From an uncultured Pelagibacteraceae bacterium (GTDB taxonomy: Bacteria > Pseudomonadota > Alphaproteobacteria > Pelagibacterales > Pelagibacteraceae): a stretch of 41,781 bases of DNA. A program made the translations under genes and the position numbers. The notes under the pieces are model-generated. The model saw only the letters and a program-made list of their open reading frames with translations, did not search any database and had not been told where the DNA came from. This document shows, piece by piece, positions 30,185 to 37,719 of this stretch. Each line of letters opens with the position of its first letter. Within the stretch, counting starts at the first letter, position 1. The stretch is from assembly GCA_902591775.1 (NCBI GenBank), contig CACJBW010000010.1, forward strand, positions 1-41,781, written 5' to 3'.

Positions 30185-30591
30185 TGGAAAATCAGTATTT
30201 AAAAAAGATAATTGCACAAACTCCTGAAGACCTTCACATTATTTCAGCTTGCTGTTCAGAGGGTAAAGTTAATATTGACGATATTAAATATTTAGCTTCT
30301 AACAAAATTTTCTTAATTTCAATAGCAAGATTTAGTAAAGAAGAAGAAAATAAAAATAAATTGATAAATAGTATTATCAAATTTGAATTTATTAATTCGT
30401 CAAAATCTAAGAATATAGACCAAAATGACACTAATCTAACATTAGAACTATTAACAATTGATATTTTTAAGAAAGGGGAGAATTTTGAAATAATTATGTT
30501 ATTTTCGAAAAATAGAATTATAACTCTTGCCGCTGAAGTAATTGAAGTGACACTAGAGGATCAAAAAATAGTAAATGATAAAAATAATTAA
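30184..30591 (+). CDS. DUF2948 family protein
   Basis: I place the start at the ATG at 30184, which overlaps the murA TGA as TGATG; a TTG one codon upstream is possible but unnecessary. About 135 residues. It shows the DUF2948 pattern: an N-terminal TPEDLHIISACCSEGKVNIDDIKYLAS, a central RFSKEEE segment and a C-terminal RIITLAAEVIEVTLED strand-helix. The family is restricted largely to alphaproteobacteria and sits between murA and hisD in many of them, as here; its function is unknown. It overlaps hisD by 17 nt. Confidence 0.85.
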   Translation: MENQYLKKIIAQTPEDLHIISACCSEGKVNIDDIKYLASNKIFLISIARFSKEEENKNKLINSIIKFEFINSSKSKNIDQNDTNLTLELLTIDIFKKGENFEIIMLFSKNRIITLAAEVIEVTLEDQKIVNDKNN

Positions 30592-31840
30592 TTGTAACAA
30601 AAAAAATTACTTAAATAATTTAACGAAATTTTTAGATCTTAGAAGGTCTGGAAAAAAAAATGAAAATAAAACAATATCTAAAATTTTAAAAGATATTAAG
30701 AATAATAAAAATAAAAGTCTTTTAAAATATGAGAAAAAATTTAGTAAAAATAGTCAAATTAAGCCAAGTATTAACCAAATTAATAAAGCAATTAAATCTT
30801 TAGACCCTAAGATTAAAAGAGCTATAGATTTTGCTTACAAACGGATACTCAAATTTCACTCATTACAAAAAACTACAGATATCTTTTATAAAGATAATCT
30901 AAATAATAAAATTGAGTATAAATATTTACCAATTCGATCGGTTGGCATTTATGTACCAGCAAACTTACCATCTACGTTATTGATGAATGCTATCCCAGCA
31001 AAAATTGTAGGTGTTAAAAGAATTGTATTAGCAAATCCAAAAAATAATGGAAAATTAAATCCTGCAGTTTTATATGCTGCAAAAAAGTTAGGAATAAAAG
31101 AAATTTATTCAATGGGAGGAGCACAAGCTATAGGTAGTTTGGCTTATATTCAAAAAGTAAATAAAATTGTTGGACCGGGCAATATCTTTGTTGCTGGTGC
31201 TAAAAGACAAGTTTTTGGAGATGTAGGTATTGAAGGAATGATTGCTGGCCCATCTGAAATAACAATATTAGCAGATAGCAAAACTAATTTAAATGAAGTT
31301 ACTACATCTATGATTGGGCAAGCAGAACATGACTCAAATTCTCAATGTATATTGATCACTAAAAATTCTAATTTGATCAACAAATTTAAGAAAGATTTAG
31401 AATTAAAATTAAAAGATTTACCAAGAAAAAATATTGCATCTAAAAGCATTAAAAATAATGGACTAATTTTAAAAGTAAATAATGATAGACAAATTATTGA
31501 TGCAATTAATGAGATAGCTCCTGAACACTTGGAAATAAATGTTAGCAATTATAAAAAGTATAAAAATAAAATTTTTAACGCGGGAAGTATTTGTATAGGA
31601 AAGTATTCACCTATGGCATTAAGTGATTATGCTGTAGGTACAAATCATGTATTACCAACTAATTCGTCAGCTAAATTTTCATCAGGATTAAGTTTAAGTG
31701 AATTTTATAAAAAAATTAGCCTTATAACTCTCTCAAAAAAAGGTGTTGAGAAAATAGGAGAATACGCTACACATCTCGCTGAGTATGAAGATTTAAAAGG
31801 TCATGCTTTGAGTATAAAATCTAGAATAAATAAGGAGTAA
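30575..31840 (+). CDS. hisD: Histidinol dehydrogenase
   Basis: Last two steps of histidine synthesis (L-histidinol to L-histidine, NAD+, Zn2+). At 421 residues it is full length. YVPANLPSTLLMNAIPAKI, VGPGNIFVAGAKRQVFG, GMIAGPSEITILAD and AEHDSNSQC (zinc and substrate residues) are visible. EIAPEHLEI and the zinc-ligand histidine segment KGHALS lie at the C-terminus. It overlaps the DUF2948 gene by 17 nt. The other his genes in the window (hisZ, hisG) are about 2.3 kb downstream. Confidence 0.97.
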   Translation: MIKIINCNKKNYLNNLTKFLDLRRSGKKNENKTISKILKDIKNNKNKSLLKYEKKFSKNSQIKPSINQINKAIKSLDPKIKRAIDFAYKRILKFHSLQKTTDIFYKDNLNNKIEYKYLPIRSVGIYVPANLPSTLLMNAIPAKIVGVKRIVLANPKNNGKLNPAVLYAAKKLGIKEIYSMGGAQAIGSLAYIQKVNKIVGPGNIFVAGAKRQVFGDVGIEGMIAGPSEITILADSKTNLNEVTTSMIGQAEHDSNSQCILITKNSNLINKFKKDLELKLKDLPRKNIASKSIKNNGLILKVNNDRQIIDAINEIAPEHLEINVSNYKKYKNKIFNAGSICIGKYSPMALSDYAVGTNHVLPTNSSAKFSSGLSLSEFYKKISLITLSKKGVEKIGEYATHLAEYEDLKGHALSIKSRINKE

Positions 31841-31846
31841 CAAAAT

Positions 31847-32062
31847 TTGTCGAAACAAGATTTATTGGAATTTAAAGGTAAAGTAATCGATTTACTACCT
31901 AATGCCATGTTCCGAGTAAAGCTTGAAAATAATCATATAGTTACAGCTCACACAGCTGGAAAGTTGAGGAAGAATAGGATTAGAGTTCTTCAAGGTGATA
32001 ATGTAACAGTGGAAGTAACACCTTATGATTTGACAAAAGGAAGAATTATTTTTAGGTTTTAA
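31847..32062 (+). CDS. infA: Translation initiation factor IF-1
   Basis: Small OB-fold factor occupying the ribosomal A site during initiation. The 71-residue product begins [21 protein letters not shown] and ends with KGRIIFRF, both typical. The start is a TTG at 31847. It is preceded by a strong AGGAG at 31833-31837 (9-nt spacing) that overlaps the hisD stop region; no ATG fits. tRNA-Phe begins 5 nt after the stop, so read-through transcription into the tRNA is likely. Confidence 0.96.
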   Translation: MSKQDLLEFKGKVIDLLPNAMFRVKLENNHIVTAHTAGKLRKNRIRVLQGDNVTVEVTPYDLTKGRIIFRF

Positions 32063-32067
32063 ATAAT

Positions 32068-32143
32068 GGCTTCGTAGCTCAGTTGGTAGAGCAGAGCCCT
32101 GAAAAGGCTTGTGTCGCTGGTTCGAGTCCCGCCGAAGCCACCA
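32068..32143 (+). tRNA. tRNA-Phe, anticodon GAA
   Basis: 76-nt cloverleaf: acceptor GGCTTCG/CGAAGCC, D-stem GCTC/GAGC, anticodon stem GAGCC/GGCTT with loop CTGAAAA (anticodon 32101-32103), T-loop TTCGAGT, discriminator A and encoded CCA at 32141-32143. It lies 5 nt after infA. Confidence 0.97.
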
Positions 32144-32261
32144 TTTTAGAAATAAAACCTTGCAGCAAAAATGCTTGCATTCAATTTTAAAATCTAATAG
32201 TTATCCCGCTAGCTGAAGTTTAGCTAAGTTTAATATAATAAAGAAAGAGTAAAAGAAAAGT
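32144..32261 (+). promoter_or_regulatory. Structured leader/promoter region of the cold-shock gene
   Basis: 118 nt without a gene. A small hairpin (TGCAGCA at 32161-32167 with TGCTTGCA at 32172-32179, one bulge) lies just after tRNA-Phe. A near-tandem 11-nt repeat (TAGCTGAAGTT then TAGCTAAGTTT) lies around 32210-32231. A TATAAT at 32234-32239 would start transcription about 16 nt before the cold-shock ATG at 32262. Confidence 0.45.
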
Positions 32262-32474
32262 ATGAGTACATTAAAAGGAAAAGTAAAGTGGTTCAACGGC
32301 AAGAAGGGCTACGGGTTTATAGAAAGAGAAGACGGAGAAAAAGATTGTTTCGTTCATGCAAGCGCAGTTCGTGAAGCAGGACTTCGTTTTTTGAATGAGA
32401 ACGACGCTGTAGAATTTGAAATTCAGGATGGAGACAAAGGTCCAAGCGCAGTGAATTTAAAGAAAACTTCTTAA
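32262..32474 (+). CDS. Cold-shock domain protein (CspA family)
   Basis: A 70-residue single cold-shock domain, an OB-fold that binds single-stranded RNA/DNA and melts mRNA structure. RNP1 KGYGFIER (about residues 16-23) and RNP2 CFVHASAV (about 30-37) are intact, and the N-terminal [12 protein letters not shown] is canonical. It is the most G/C-rich stretch nearby, consistent with high expression. It is flanked by unusually long non-coding, hairpin-containing DNA on both sides. Confidence 0.96.
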   Translation: MSTLKGKVKWFNGKKGYGFIEREDGEKDCFVHASAVREAGLRFLNENDAVEFEIQDGDKGPSAVNLKKTS

Positions 32475-32494
32475 AATTTATTTCATTTAAAATT

Positions 32495-32541
32495 TTGTAT
32501 AGGAATAAAAGTAGGTAAACCCTATGAATATTCCTATACAA
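32495..32541 (+). repeat. 13-bp inverted repeat with 21-nt loop
   Basis: The arms at 32495-32507 (TTGTATAGGAATA) and 32529-32541 (TATTCCTATACAA) are perfect complements. The loop contains a further short TAGG/CCTA pairing. It begins 20 nt after the cold-shock stop codon. No U-run follows, so an intrinsic terminator is not obvious; an mRNA 3'-end stabiliser or a small-RNA stem are alternatives. Confidence 0.6.
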
Positions 32542-32550
32542 TACATACTT

Positions 32551-32570
32551 GCATTTTAAGTCTAAAATGC
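32551..32570 (+). repeat. 8-bp perfect hairpin, 4-nt loop
   Basis: GCATTTTA (32551-32558) pairs with TAAAATGC (32563-32570) around the loop AGTC. It is 9 nt after the 13-bp inverted repeat, giving two stacked stems. A short U-containing tail (tattt) follows, so weak terminator function for the cold-shock transcript is possible. Confidence 0.5.
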
Positions 32571-32689
32571 TATTTAACCTCCATGATTAAAAATAGTAAA
32601 ATTTTCGTATCTCACAAAAGACATCATTTTCATGCTGGCTTGCAGCTAGCTATTTAACTATTTTAAAATTTAAATTTAACTCTAATTAG

Positions 32690-32695
32690 TATAAA
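32690..32695 (+). promoter_or_regulatory. -10 element (TATAAA) for tRNA-His/hisS
   Basis: TATAAA ends 10 nt before the tRNA-His 5' end, placing initiation at about 32702-32705. The -35 region is an A/T-rich run without a clear match. Confidence 0.4.
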
Positions 32696-32705
32696 ACAAC
32701 AACAG

Positions 32706-32780
32706 GCCCTGGTGGTGAAATGGTTATCACGAAAGTTTGTGGAACTTTAGTTTTTGGTTCAATTCCAAGCCAGGGTACCA
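32706..32780 (+). tRNA. tRNA-His, anticodon GTG, with A73 and G1-U72
   Basis: Cloverleaf with anticodon stem AAAGT/ACTTT and loop TTGTGGA (anticodon 32739-32741). The acceptor is GCCCTGG (32706-32712) pairing with 32770-32776, so position 1-72 is G-U. The discriminator is A73 (32777) and CCA is encoded at 32778-32780. Canonical bacterial tRNA-His has G-1 opposite C73. Here the discriminator is A; a G is encoded at 32705 but would face A73. A73 plus U72 are the identity elements reported for the Caulobacter-type tRNA-His. The hisS ATG begins only 4 nt after the CCA. Confidence 0.95.
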
Positions 32781-32784
32781 AAAA

Positions 32785-34179
32785 ATGAATAAAGAAAATA
32801 AATTAATACCTGGGTTGCCCTCAGGATTTGAAGATCGTTGGGATAAGAAACTTCTTCTCAAAAAAAAGCTGTTATCAGTAATTGAGAATAATTTTATTAA
32901 GTTTGGTGCTGAACCACTCGAAACTCCATCTTTCGAAATAAGTGAAAATATAGGATCTTTTCTAGCGGAAGATGAAGCTAATCCTATGTCTGATGTATTT
33001 TCATTTAAAGATGGAGATAAAGGTATTACCCTTCGATACGATCTTTCAAGCCCACTTGCTCGATTCTATGCGCAGTATAATCAAGAGCTACCATCAATTT
33101 ATAAAAGATATGCTATTCAAAATGTATTTCGTAATGAAAAAGCAGGCAATGGAAGATATAGAGAATTCTTACAGGCAGATTTTGATATTGTAGGAAATGT
33201 TAATTCATCACAAGCTAACGCTGAACTTTGTAATTTAATTTCAGCAACACTTTTAGAATGTGGATTAAAGAAAGATCAGTTTACAATCAATGTCAGTAAC
33301 AGAAAAATAGTTCAAGGTTTACTAGATGAATTACAAATAACTAAGGAAAAACAATTAAAAGTTATTAGAGCAATTGATAAACTTGATAAGCCTGGATTTG
33401 GAATAAAAGGTGTAGAAGACCTTTTGAGAAAGGAAAGAAAAGATACTAGTGGTGCTATTACAAAAGGTGCAGACTTAAATGATAAGCAGGTTTCTAATAT
33501 ATTAGATTTTTTAAAAATTAAAGATTTAAATGAACTGAAACAAAATCTAAAAAATTCATTATCGCAAGAAGGAGTCAAGGAATTAGAAGACTTTTTTGAG
33601 ATCCTTGGATATGGATTAAACTTAGATCAAGTCAAAACCAACTTCACAATTGTCAGAGGCTTAGCGTATTATTCTGATTTTATAGTTGAAACTAATTTAA
33701 ATTTTAAAGTTACAAATAATAAAGGTAAAGAGGTAGATATTGGTAGTATTTGTTCAGGTGGAGCTTATGCAAAACTTATATCAAGATTTAAAGGAGTTGA
33801 TATTCCGGGAACAGGTATAAGTTTTGGTGTAGATAGACTTTTGTTTGCATTAATGCAATTAGATCAGTTTCAATTAGATGAACAAAAACCAGTTTTAGTA
33901 TGTGTGATGGATCAAAAATACTTAAAAAACTACTACGAAATTTTAGATCTTTTAAGACAAAACAATATTAATTCAGAAATATTTTTAGATACTAAAAAAA
34001 ATCTTGGTAAGCAGCTTACTTTTGCAAACAAACGCCAATTACCAGTTGCAGTAATCTGTGGAGAAAATGAATTTAAAGATAATACAGTGACCATTAAAAA
34101 TTTAAAAGGTGTAAAGGGTGAGAACAACAAAACAATTCCCATGAAAGATTTAATCGATGAAGTCAAAAAACTTATCTGA
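32785..34179 (+). CDS. hisS: Histidyl-tRNA synthetase (divergent alphaproteobacterial type)
   Basis: Class II synthetase charging tRNA-His. I place the start at 32785 (MNKENKLIPGLPSGF); an in-frame ATG at 32737 lies inside tRNA-His and would translate the tRNA. About 464 residues. Motif 1 is near 40-70, and motif 2 contains VFRNEKAGNGRYREFLQADFD (about 114-134). The histidine-specific RGLDYY motif is altered to RGLAYYSDF (about 291-299). Motif 3 is GISFGVDRLLFAL, followed by an anticodon-binding domain. Motif 2 and the RGLAYY region differ from the E. coli type, matching the non-canonical tRNA-His upstream. It overlaps hisZ by 23 nt. Confidence 0.93.
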   Translation: MNKENKLIPGLPSGFEDRWDKKLLLKKKLLSVIENNFIKFGAEPLETPSFEISENIGSFLAEDEANPMSDVFSFKDGDKGITLRYDLSSPLARFYAQYNQELPSIYKRYAIQNVFRNEKAGNGRYREFLQADFDIVGNVNSSQANAELCNLISATLLECGLKKDQFTINVSNRKIVQGLLDELQITKEKQLKVIRAIDKLDKPGFGIKGVEDLLRKERKDTSGAITKGADLNDKQVSNILDFLKIKDLNELKQNLKNSLSQEGVKELEDFFEILGYGLNLDQVKTNFTIVRGLAYYSDFIVETNLNFKVTNNKGKEVDIGSICSGGAYAKLISRFKGVDIPGTGISFGVDRLLFALMQLDQFQLDEQKPVLVCVMDQKYLKNYYEILDLLRQNNINSEIFLDTKKNLGKQLTFANKRQLPVAVICGENEFKDNTVTIKNLKGVKGENNKTIPMKDLIDEVKKLI

Positions 34180-35206
34180 AAATATACTTAAATCTTTAAA
34201 ATCAAGTGGATTTGATTACATAGATTTAGATACAGTAATTCCAACCAATCTAATTCTTGAGAGATCTGGGGAGTCATTTAGAAGTTTAATTTTTTCATTT
34301 ATAGATCAGAATGGAAAGGAAATTTGTTTAAGACCTGACTTAACTATTGCCTCTTGTATCAAATATCTTAATCAAAAAAAAAAGCGTTATTCAAAAGTAT
34401 ATTATAATGGTCAAGCTTTCAGAAAAGTTCAGAAAAAAAATGACAAAATTATAAGAGATCAGATAGGTTTTGAGATCATAGGATCAAAAGATGAAAAGAG
34501 AGATGACAGGCAAATAATAAATACTGGTATTAAAGTTTTAAATAAATTTAGATATAAGTCTGGGAGTATAACAATTGGAAATGTAGAAATTTTTCATTTG
34601 TTGATAAACAAATTAGATATTCCAAAAAGGTGGAAACTTAGATTGCAAAGACATTTTTGGAGAGAAAGCTATTTTAATGAATTATTGAGACGATTAGAGA
34701 CAAATTCAGATGTTGATGAAACTATCGTCGAGTTTGATAAAAAAAGATATTTTAAAATGTTTAAACAAAATCAAAACAGAAATATAGCAGGACGTTCCTT
34801 AAGAGAAATATTAATTAGATTTGATAATAAAATTAAAGATCCTAGAAGACAAATAAAAGGTCAAAATGTAGTAAAGATTATAAGGGAATACTTAAAAATT
34901 AACTGCAAAATGAGTAATGCAGCAACCATTCTTAATGCTTTTTTTAAAAAAAATAAAATTAATCTAACTGTTGGAAAAAATTATTTTCCAATCACAAAAG
35001 ATAAGGTTTCAAAATTAAATGTAAATTTTTCATCTTCTTTTGGTAGACATTTGGAATATTACACTGGGATGGTATTTAAAATTACGATAAATTCAAACTC
35101 TAGAAAAATTCAAGTTAATGGAGGTCGTTATGACAATCTTATTTCTGATTTAGGATCTTCAAAAAAAATCCCAGCAGTTGGAGGTGCAATAAGTTTAAAT
35201 GATTAA
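34157..35206 (+). CDS. hisZ: ATP phosphoribosyltransferase regulatory subunit HisZ
   Basis: HisRS-like paralogue that assembles with short-form HisG and confers feedback control by histidine. The 349-residue protein resembles the class II catalytic core (LRPDLTIASCIKYL, VYYNGQAFRKVQ, QIGFEIIGSK) and ends near a motif-3-like VGGAISL without an anticodon-binding domain. The HisRS active-site histidine motif is not conserved. It overlaps hisS by 23 nt and hisG by 8 nt, so synthetase, regulator and first histidine-pathway enzyme are co-translated. Confidence 0.92.
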   Translation: MKSKNLSENILKSLKSSGFDYIDLDTVIPTNLILERSGESFRSLIFSFIDQNGKEICLRPDLTIASCIKYLNQKKKRYSKVYYNGQAFRKVQKKNDKIIRDQIGFEIIGSKDEKRDDRQIINTGIKVLNKFRYKSGSITIGNVEIFHLLINKLDIPKRWKLRLQRHFWRESYFNELLRRLETNSDVDETIVEFDKKRYFKMFKQNQNRNIAGRSLREILIRFDNKIKDPRRQIKGQNVVKIIREYLKINCKMSNAATILNAFFKKNKINLTVGKNYFPITKDKVSKLNVNFSSSFGRHLEYYTGMVFKITINSNSRKIQVNGGRYDNLISDLGSSKKIPAVGGAISLND

Positions 35207-35876
35207 AATTGGTATTCCAAGCAAGGGTCGATTAAGAAAGGATACCTTAAATATATTTAAAAGTAAAAAGCTCAAAATTCTATCAGAAAGAGGCGATAGG
35301 GATCTCTTTGGATATATTAAAGGAAATAAAAATATTAAAATTATTTATCTTCATGCGAGAGAGATTATAGAAAGATTGGGTGATGGATCTCTAGATATTG
35401 GTTTTTCAGGATATGATTTATTAAAAGAGGGTGAATTAAATATACAAAACAAAATCACTATTGCTAGAAAGCTAGATTATGGACATGCAACTTTAGTATT
35501 AGCCGTGCCAGACGAGTGGATTGATATTCAGACACTAGCTGATTTAGAGGAAATTTCATTTGATTTTAAAGATAAAAAGAAAAGTAGAATGAGAGTTGCA
35601 ACAAAATATCCAAATCTAACTAGAGAGTTTTTATTCTCAAAAGGTGTAACTCAATTTAAATTAGTCCCATCTCTTGGGGCAACAGAGGTATATCCATTTA
35701 CTGGTTCATCAGAAATTTTATCAGATATAACTAGTACAGGTGAAACTTTACGTGCGAATAATTTAAGAGTCTTAAAAGATGGAAATATTCTTAAAAGTAC
35801 TGCAATTTTAATGTTTAATAAAAAATTGAGTAACAAAAAAGGTTTGAAGAAAATTTTAAACTTGCTTAGCTCTTAA
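35199..35876 (+). CDS. hisG: ATP phosphoribosyltransferase, short form
   Basis: First step of histidine synthesis (ATP + PRPP to phosphoribosyl-ATP). The 225-residue short form lacks the C-terminal regulatory domain and therefore needs HisZ, encoded just upstream. IGIPSKGRLRKDTL marks the N-terminus, DIGFSGYDLL the middle, and GATEVYPFTGSSEILSDITSTG near the C-terminus is the PRPP-binding loop. The other his genes except hisD are not in the window. Confidence 0.96.
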   Translation: MIKIGIPSKGRLRKDTLNIFKSKKLKILSERGDRDLFGYIKGNKNIKIIYLHAREIIERLGDGSLDIGFSGYDLLKEGELNIQNKITIARKLDYGHATLVLAVPDEWIDIQTLADLEEISFDFKDKKKSRMRVATKYPNLTREFLFSKGVTQFKLVPSLGATEVYPFTGSSEILSDITSTGETLRANNLRVLKDGNILKSTAILMFNKKLSNKKGLKKILNLLSS

Positions 35877-35898
35877 CTCTCACTATTATCTTAAATCT

Positions 35899-36996
35899 AT
35901 GGATACGATTCTATTGATAATCTTACTTTTATTGCTTGGTGCAACTCTAGGGGTTTTATACCTAAATTTAAGGACAAAACCCAAAGAAGAGACTGAGAAT
36001 AAAGAAGTTGAGGAAATAGCTAATTTAAAGTCAGAAATCTTTTCTTTAAAAGAAACTTTAAATAATACTATTAATAATTCATTAGGCTCAATGTCTACTT
36101 CATTTAATAATCTTTCTACAGGTGTCACTAAAGATATGACAGAAGCTTTAACTAAAGTAGATGAAAAAGTTGGTAATTTTAACCAACAAGTACAGTTATT
36201 GAATCAGAGCCAAGAGGGTATTAGTAAAATTTTAGCTGGGGTTAAAAAATATGGAACACTTGCTGAATTTAGTTTGGATGCTTTAATTAAGGATTTATTA
36301 CCAGCCTCTCAATTCATGACTAATGTTAAAATGAAAGAGGATACAAGTGAAAACGTTGAATTTGCAATTAAACTTCAAGGTGATGTCATGGTTCCAGTAG
36401 ACTCGCATTTCCCAGTTGAAAAATTTAAGGCAATTACTGATGGTTATGATGCAGATGATAAACGAGCTGTTGCAGATGCAAGAGCAAAATTAGCATCAGC
36501 CTTCAAAGCTAAAGCTAAAAGTGTAAATGAAAAATACATAGTCCCACCAAAAACTACAGATTTTGCTATCATTTATGCACCAACTGAAAGTTTGTATAAA
36601 GAATTGACTGAGTATCAAGATCCAAGCACAAAAGAATTATTAACCCAAGAACTAATGAGGAAAAACAAAATTGTAATTTGTGGACCAAACACTTTATCTG
36701 CTTACTTGCAATCTTTACACATGGGTTTTCAATCCCTCAAAGTTCAAAGGGGAGCAACTGAAATATATACTCATTTAAAAACGATTAGCACACGGTTTTC
36801 AAGACATTTTGATAATATTATAGTCTTGAATAAAAAACTAGAAGAGGCGATGGCTGTTGTTAATAAGTTTGGAATGGATGCAAGATCTATTACGAGAACT
36901 TTGGAAAACATAAAAGATCCAGAGCAGTTCGAAAAAGCTCTTAAAACAGATAATGTTGAAAAACTTGAAGATCTTCCTAGGCAAGCTAAAAAATAA
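35899..36996 (+). CDS. rmuC: DNA recombination protein RmuC
   Basis: RmuC-family protein with a nuclease-like fold, thought to limit inverted-repeat rearrangements. It has an N-terminal membrane anchor (about residues 3-22), a coiled-coil segment (about 35-110), then the RmuC domain (about 120-350) with KYGTLAEFSLDALIKDLL, DVMVPVDSHFPVEKF and VICGPNTLSAYLQSLHMGFQ. At 365 residues it is shorter than the E. coli protein because the coiled coil is reduced. It is followed by two further DNA-nuclease genes. Confidence 0.93.
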   Translation: MDTILLIILLLLLGATLGVLYLNLRTKPKEETENKEVEEIANLKSEIFSLKETLNNTINNSLGSMSTSFNNLSTGVTKDMTEALTKVDEKVGNFNQQVQLLNQSQEGISKILAGVKKYGTLAEFSLDALIKDLLPASQFMTNVKMKEDTSENVEFAIKLQGDVMVPVDSHFPVEKFKAITDGYDADDKRAVADARAKLASAFKAKAKSVNEKYIVPPKTTDFAIIYAPTESLYKELTEYQDPSTKELLTQELMRKNKIVICGPNTLSAYLQSLHMGFQSLKVQRGATEIYTHLKTISTRFSRHFDNIIVLNKKLEEAMAVVNKFGMDARSITRTLENIKDPEQFEKALKTDNVEKLEDLPRQAKK

Positions 36997-37008
36997 ATTT
37001 AATTTAAA

Positions 37009-37014
37009 TATAAT
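37009..37014 (+). promoter_or_regulatory. -10 element (TATAAT) before the MGME1-like gene
   Basis: A TATAAT ends 18 nt before the ATG at 37033, in a 36-nt gap after rmuC. A weak 6-bp inverted repeat (37013-37018/37025-37030) overlaps the expected start point. No clear -35. Confidence 0.35.
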
Positions 37015-37032
37015 TTCTCATATAAGAAATGC

Positions 37033-37719
37033 ATGAAATGGAAAAATAAATTTAATTATCCAAAGTCCACAAGGTCAATTGAGGATGGTTATAGGAAATA
37101 CTCTTTAGGAGAAGAAAAACTTCCAAGCGTAACAACAATTTTAAGTGCTACTAAATCTGAAGAAGAAAAAGCTGCTTTAGCTAACTGGAAGGAAAGGGTA
37201 GGTTTTAAAGAGGCAAATAGAATTAAAACAGAAGCATCTTCAAGAGGTACATCAATGCACTCATATATAGAGGATTACTTAAGAGGACGTATCAATGAAA
37301 GTTTCTTTGAAAGTAATGAACAATATAAAAATATGGCCAAAGAAATAATTGAAAAAGGTATAGATAATAAATTAGATGAAATATATGGAATTGAAGAAAC
37401 GTTGTATTATCCTGAACAATATGCAGGCACAGCTGACTTAATTGGTGTATATCAGGGAAATGATGTTGTAATCGATTTTAAACAAAGTAATAAACCGAAA
37501 AAAACAGATTATATTCAAGATTATTTTTTACAACTTGGAGCATATACTCTAGCTCATGACGTTGTTCATGGAACAAAGATGAAAGCTGGAATAATTTTAC
37601 TGTGTACAAAAGATATTTTGTTTCAGGAATTTAAAATAGAAGGTGCAGAATTAGAGATGTATCAAAATTTATTCTTAGGAAGGGTCAAAAAATTTTACGA
37701 AATGAATAATATATCTTGA
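37033..37719 (+). CDS. MGME1-like PD-(D/E)XK exonuclease
   Basis: A 228-residue single-domain nuclease of the RecB/Cas4 type. Visible are LPSVTTIL (30-37), an early active-site His76 in TSMHSYIEDY, Asp135 in YAGTADLIG, the catalytic pair Asp148-x-Lys150 in VIDFKQS, and the RecB-family QxxxY at Gln167-Tyr171. The order and wording (PSVTxIL, then YxGxxD, then IDxKxSxKPK, then LQxxAY) closely match mitochondrial genome maintenance exonuclease 1 and related phage exonucleases. Expected activity is single-stranded DNA exonuclease/flap trimming. It lies between rmuC and an ExoI-like gene. The MGME1 relation is my recognition, not a search result. Confidence 0.82.
   Translation: MKWKNKFNYPKSTRSIEDGYRKYSLGEEKLPSVTTILSATKSEEEKAALANWKERVGFKEANRIKTEASSRGTSMHSYIEDYLRGRINESFFESNEQYKNMAKEIIEKGIDNKLDEIYGIEETLYYPEQYAGTADLIGVYQGNDVVIDFKQSNKPKKTDYIQDYFLQLGAYTLAHDVVHGTKMKAGIILLCTKDILFQEFKIEGAELEMYQNLFLGRVKKFYEMNNIS

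Larger units (their letters stand above)
32475..32705 (+). other. Hairpin-rich non-coding stretch after the cold-shock gene
   Basis: About 230 nt, the longest gene-free stretch in the window. It contains two strong inverted repeats (listed separately) and the words CTTGCA and GCTATTTAAC repeated near 32549-32578 and 32639-32657, with CTTGCATT also present upstream of the gene at about 32174. A 24-codon ATG frame (32583-32657) lacks a ribosome-binding site. It may hold a 3'-UTR element or small RNA. The tRNA-His promoter is at its end. Confidence 0.5.

Noticed and set aside
32583..32657. 24-codon ATG frame downstream of the cold-shock gene
   Set aside because: Very short, no ribosome-binding site, and it lies among hairpins; kept only as part of the non-coding region.
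32737..32784. Upstream in-frame ATG that would extend hisS by 16 residues
   Set aside because: It lies inside the tRNA-His anticodon loop and would translate the tRNA; the ATG at 32785 gives the normal HisRS N-terminus.
37013..37030. 6-bp inverted repeat (ATTTCT/AGAAAT) between rmuC and the MGME1-like gene as a terminator
   Set aside because: Short, A/T-only ends and no T-run after it; expected by chance in this composition.
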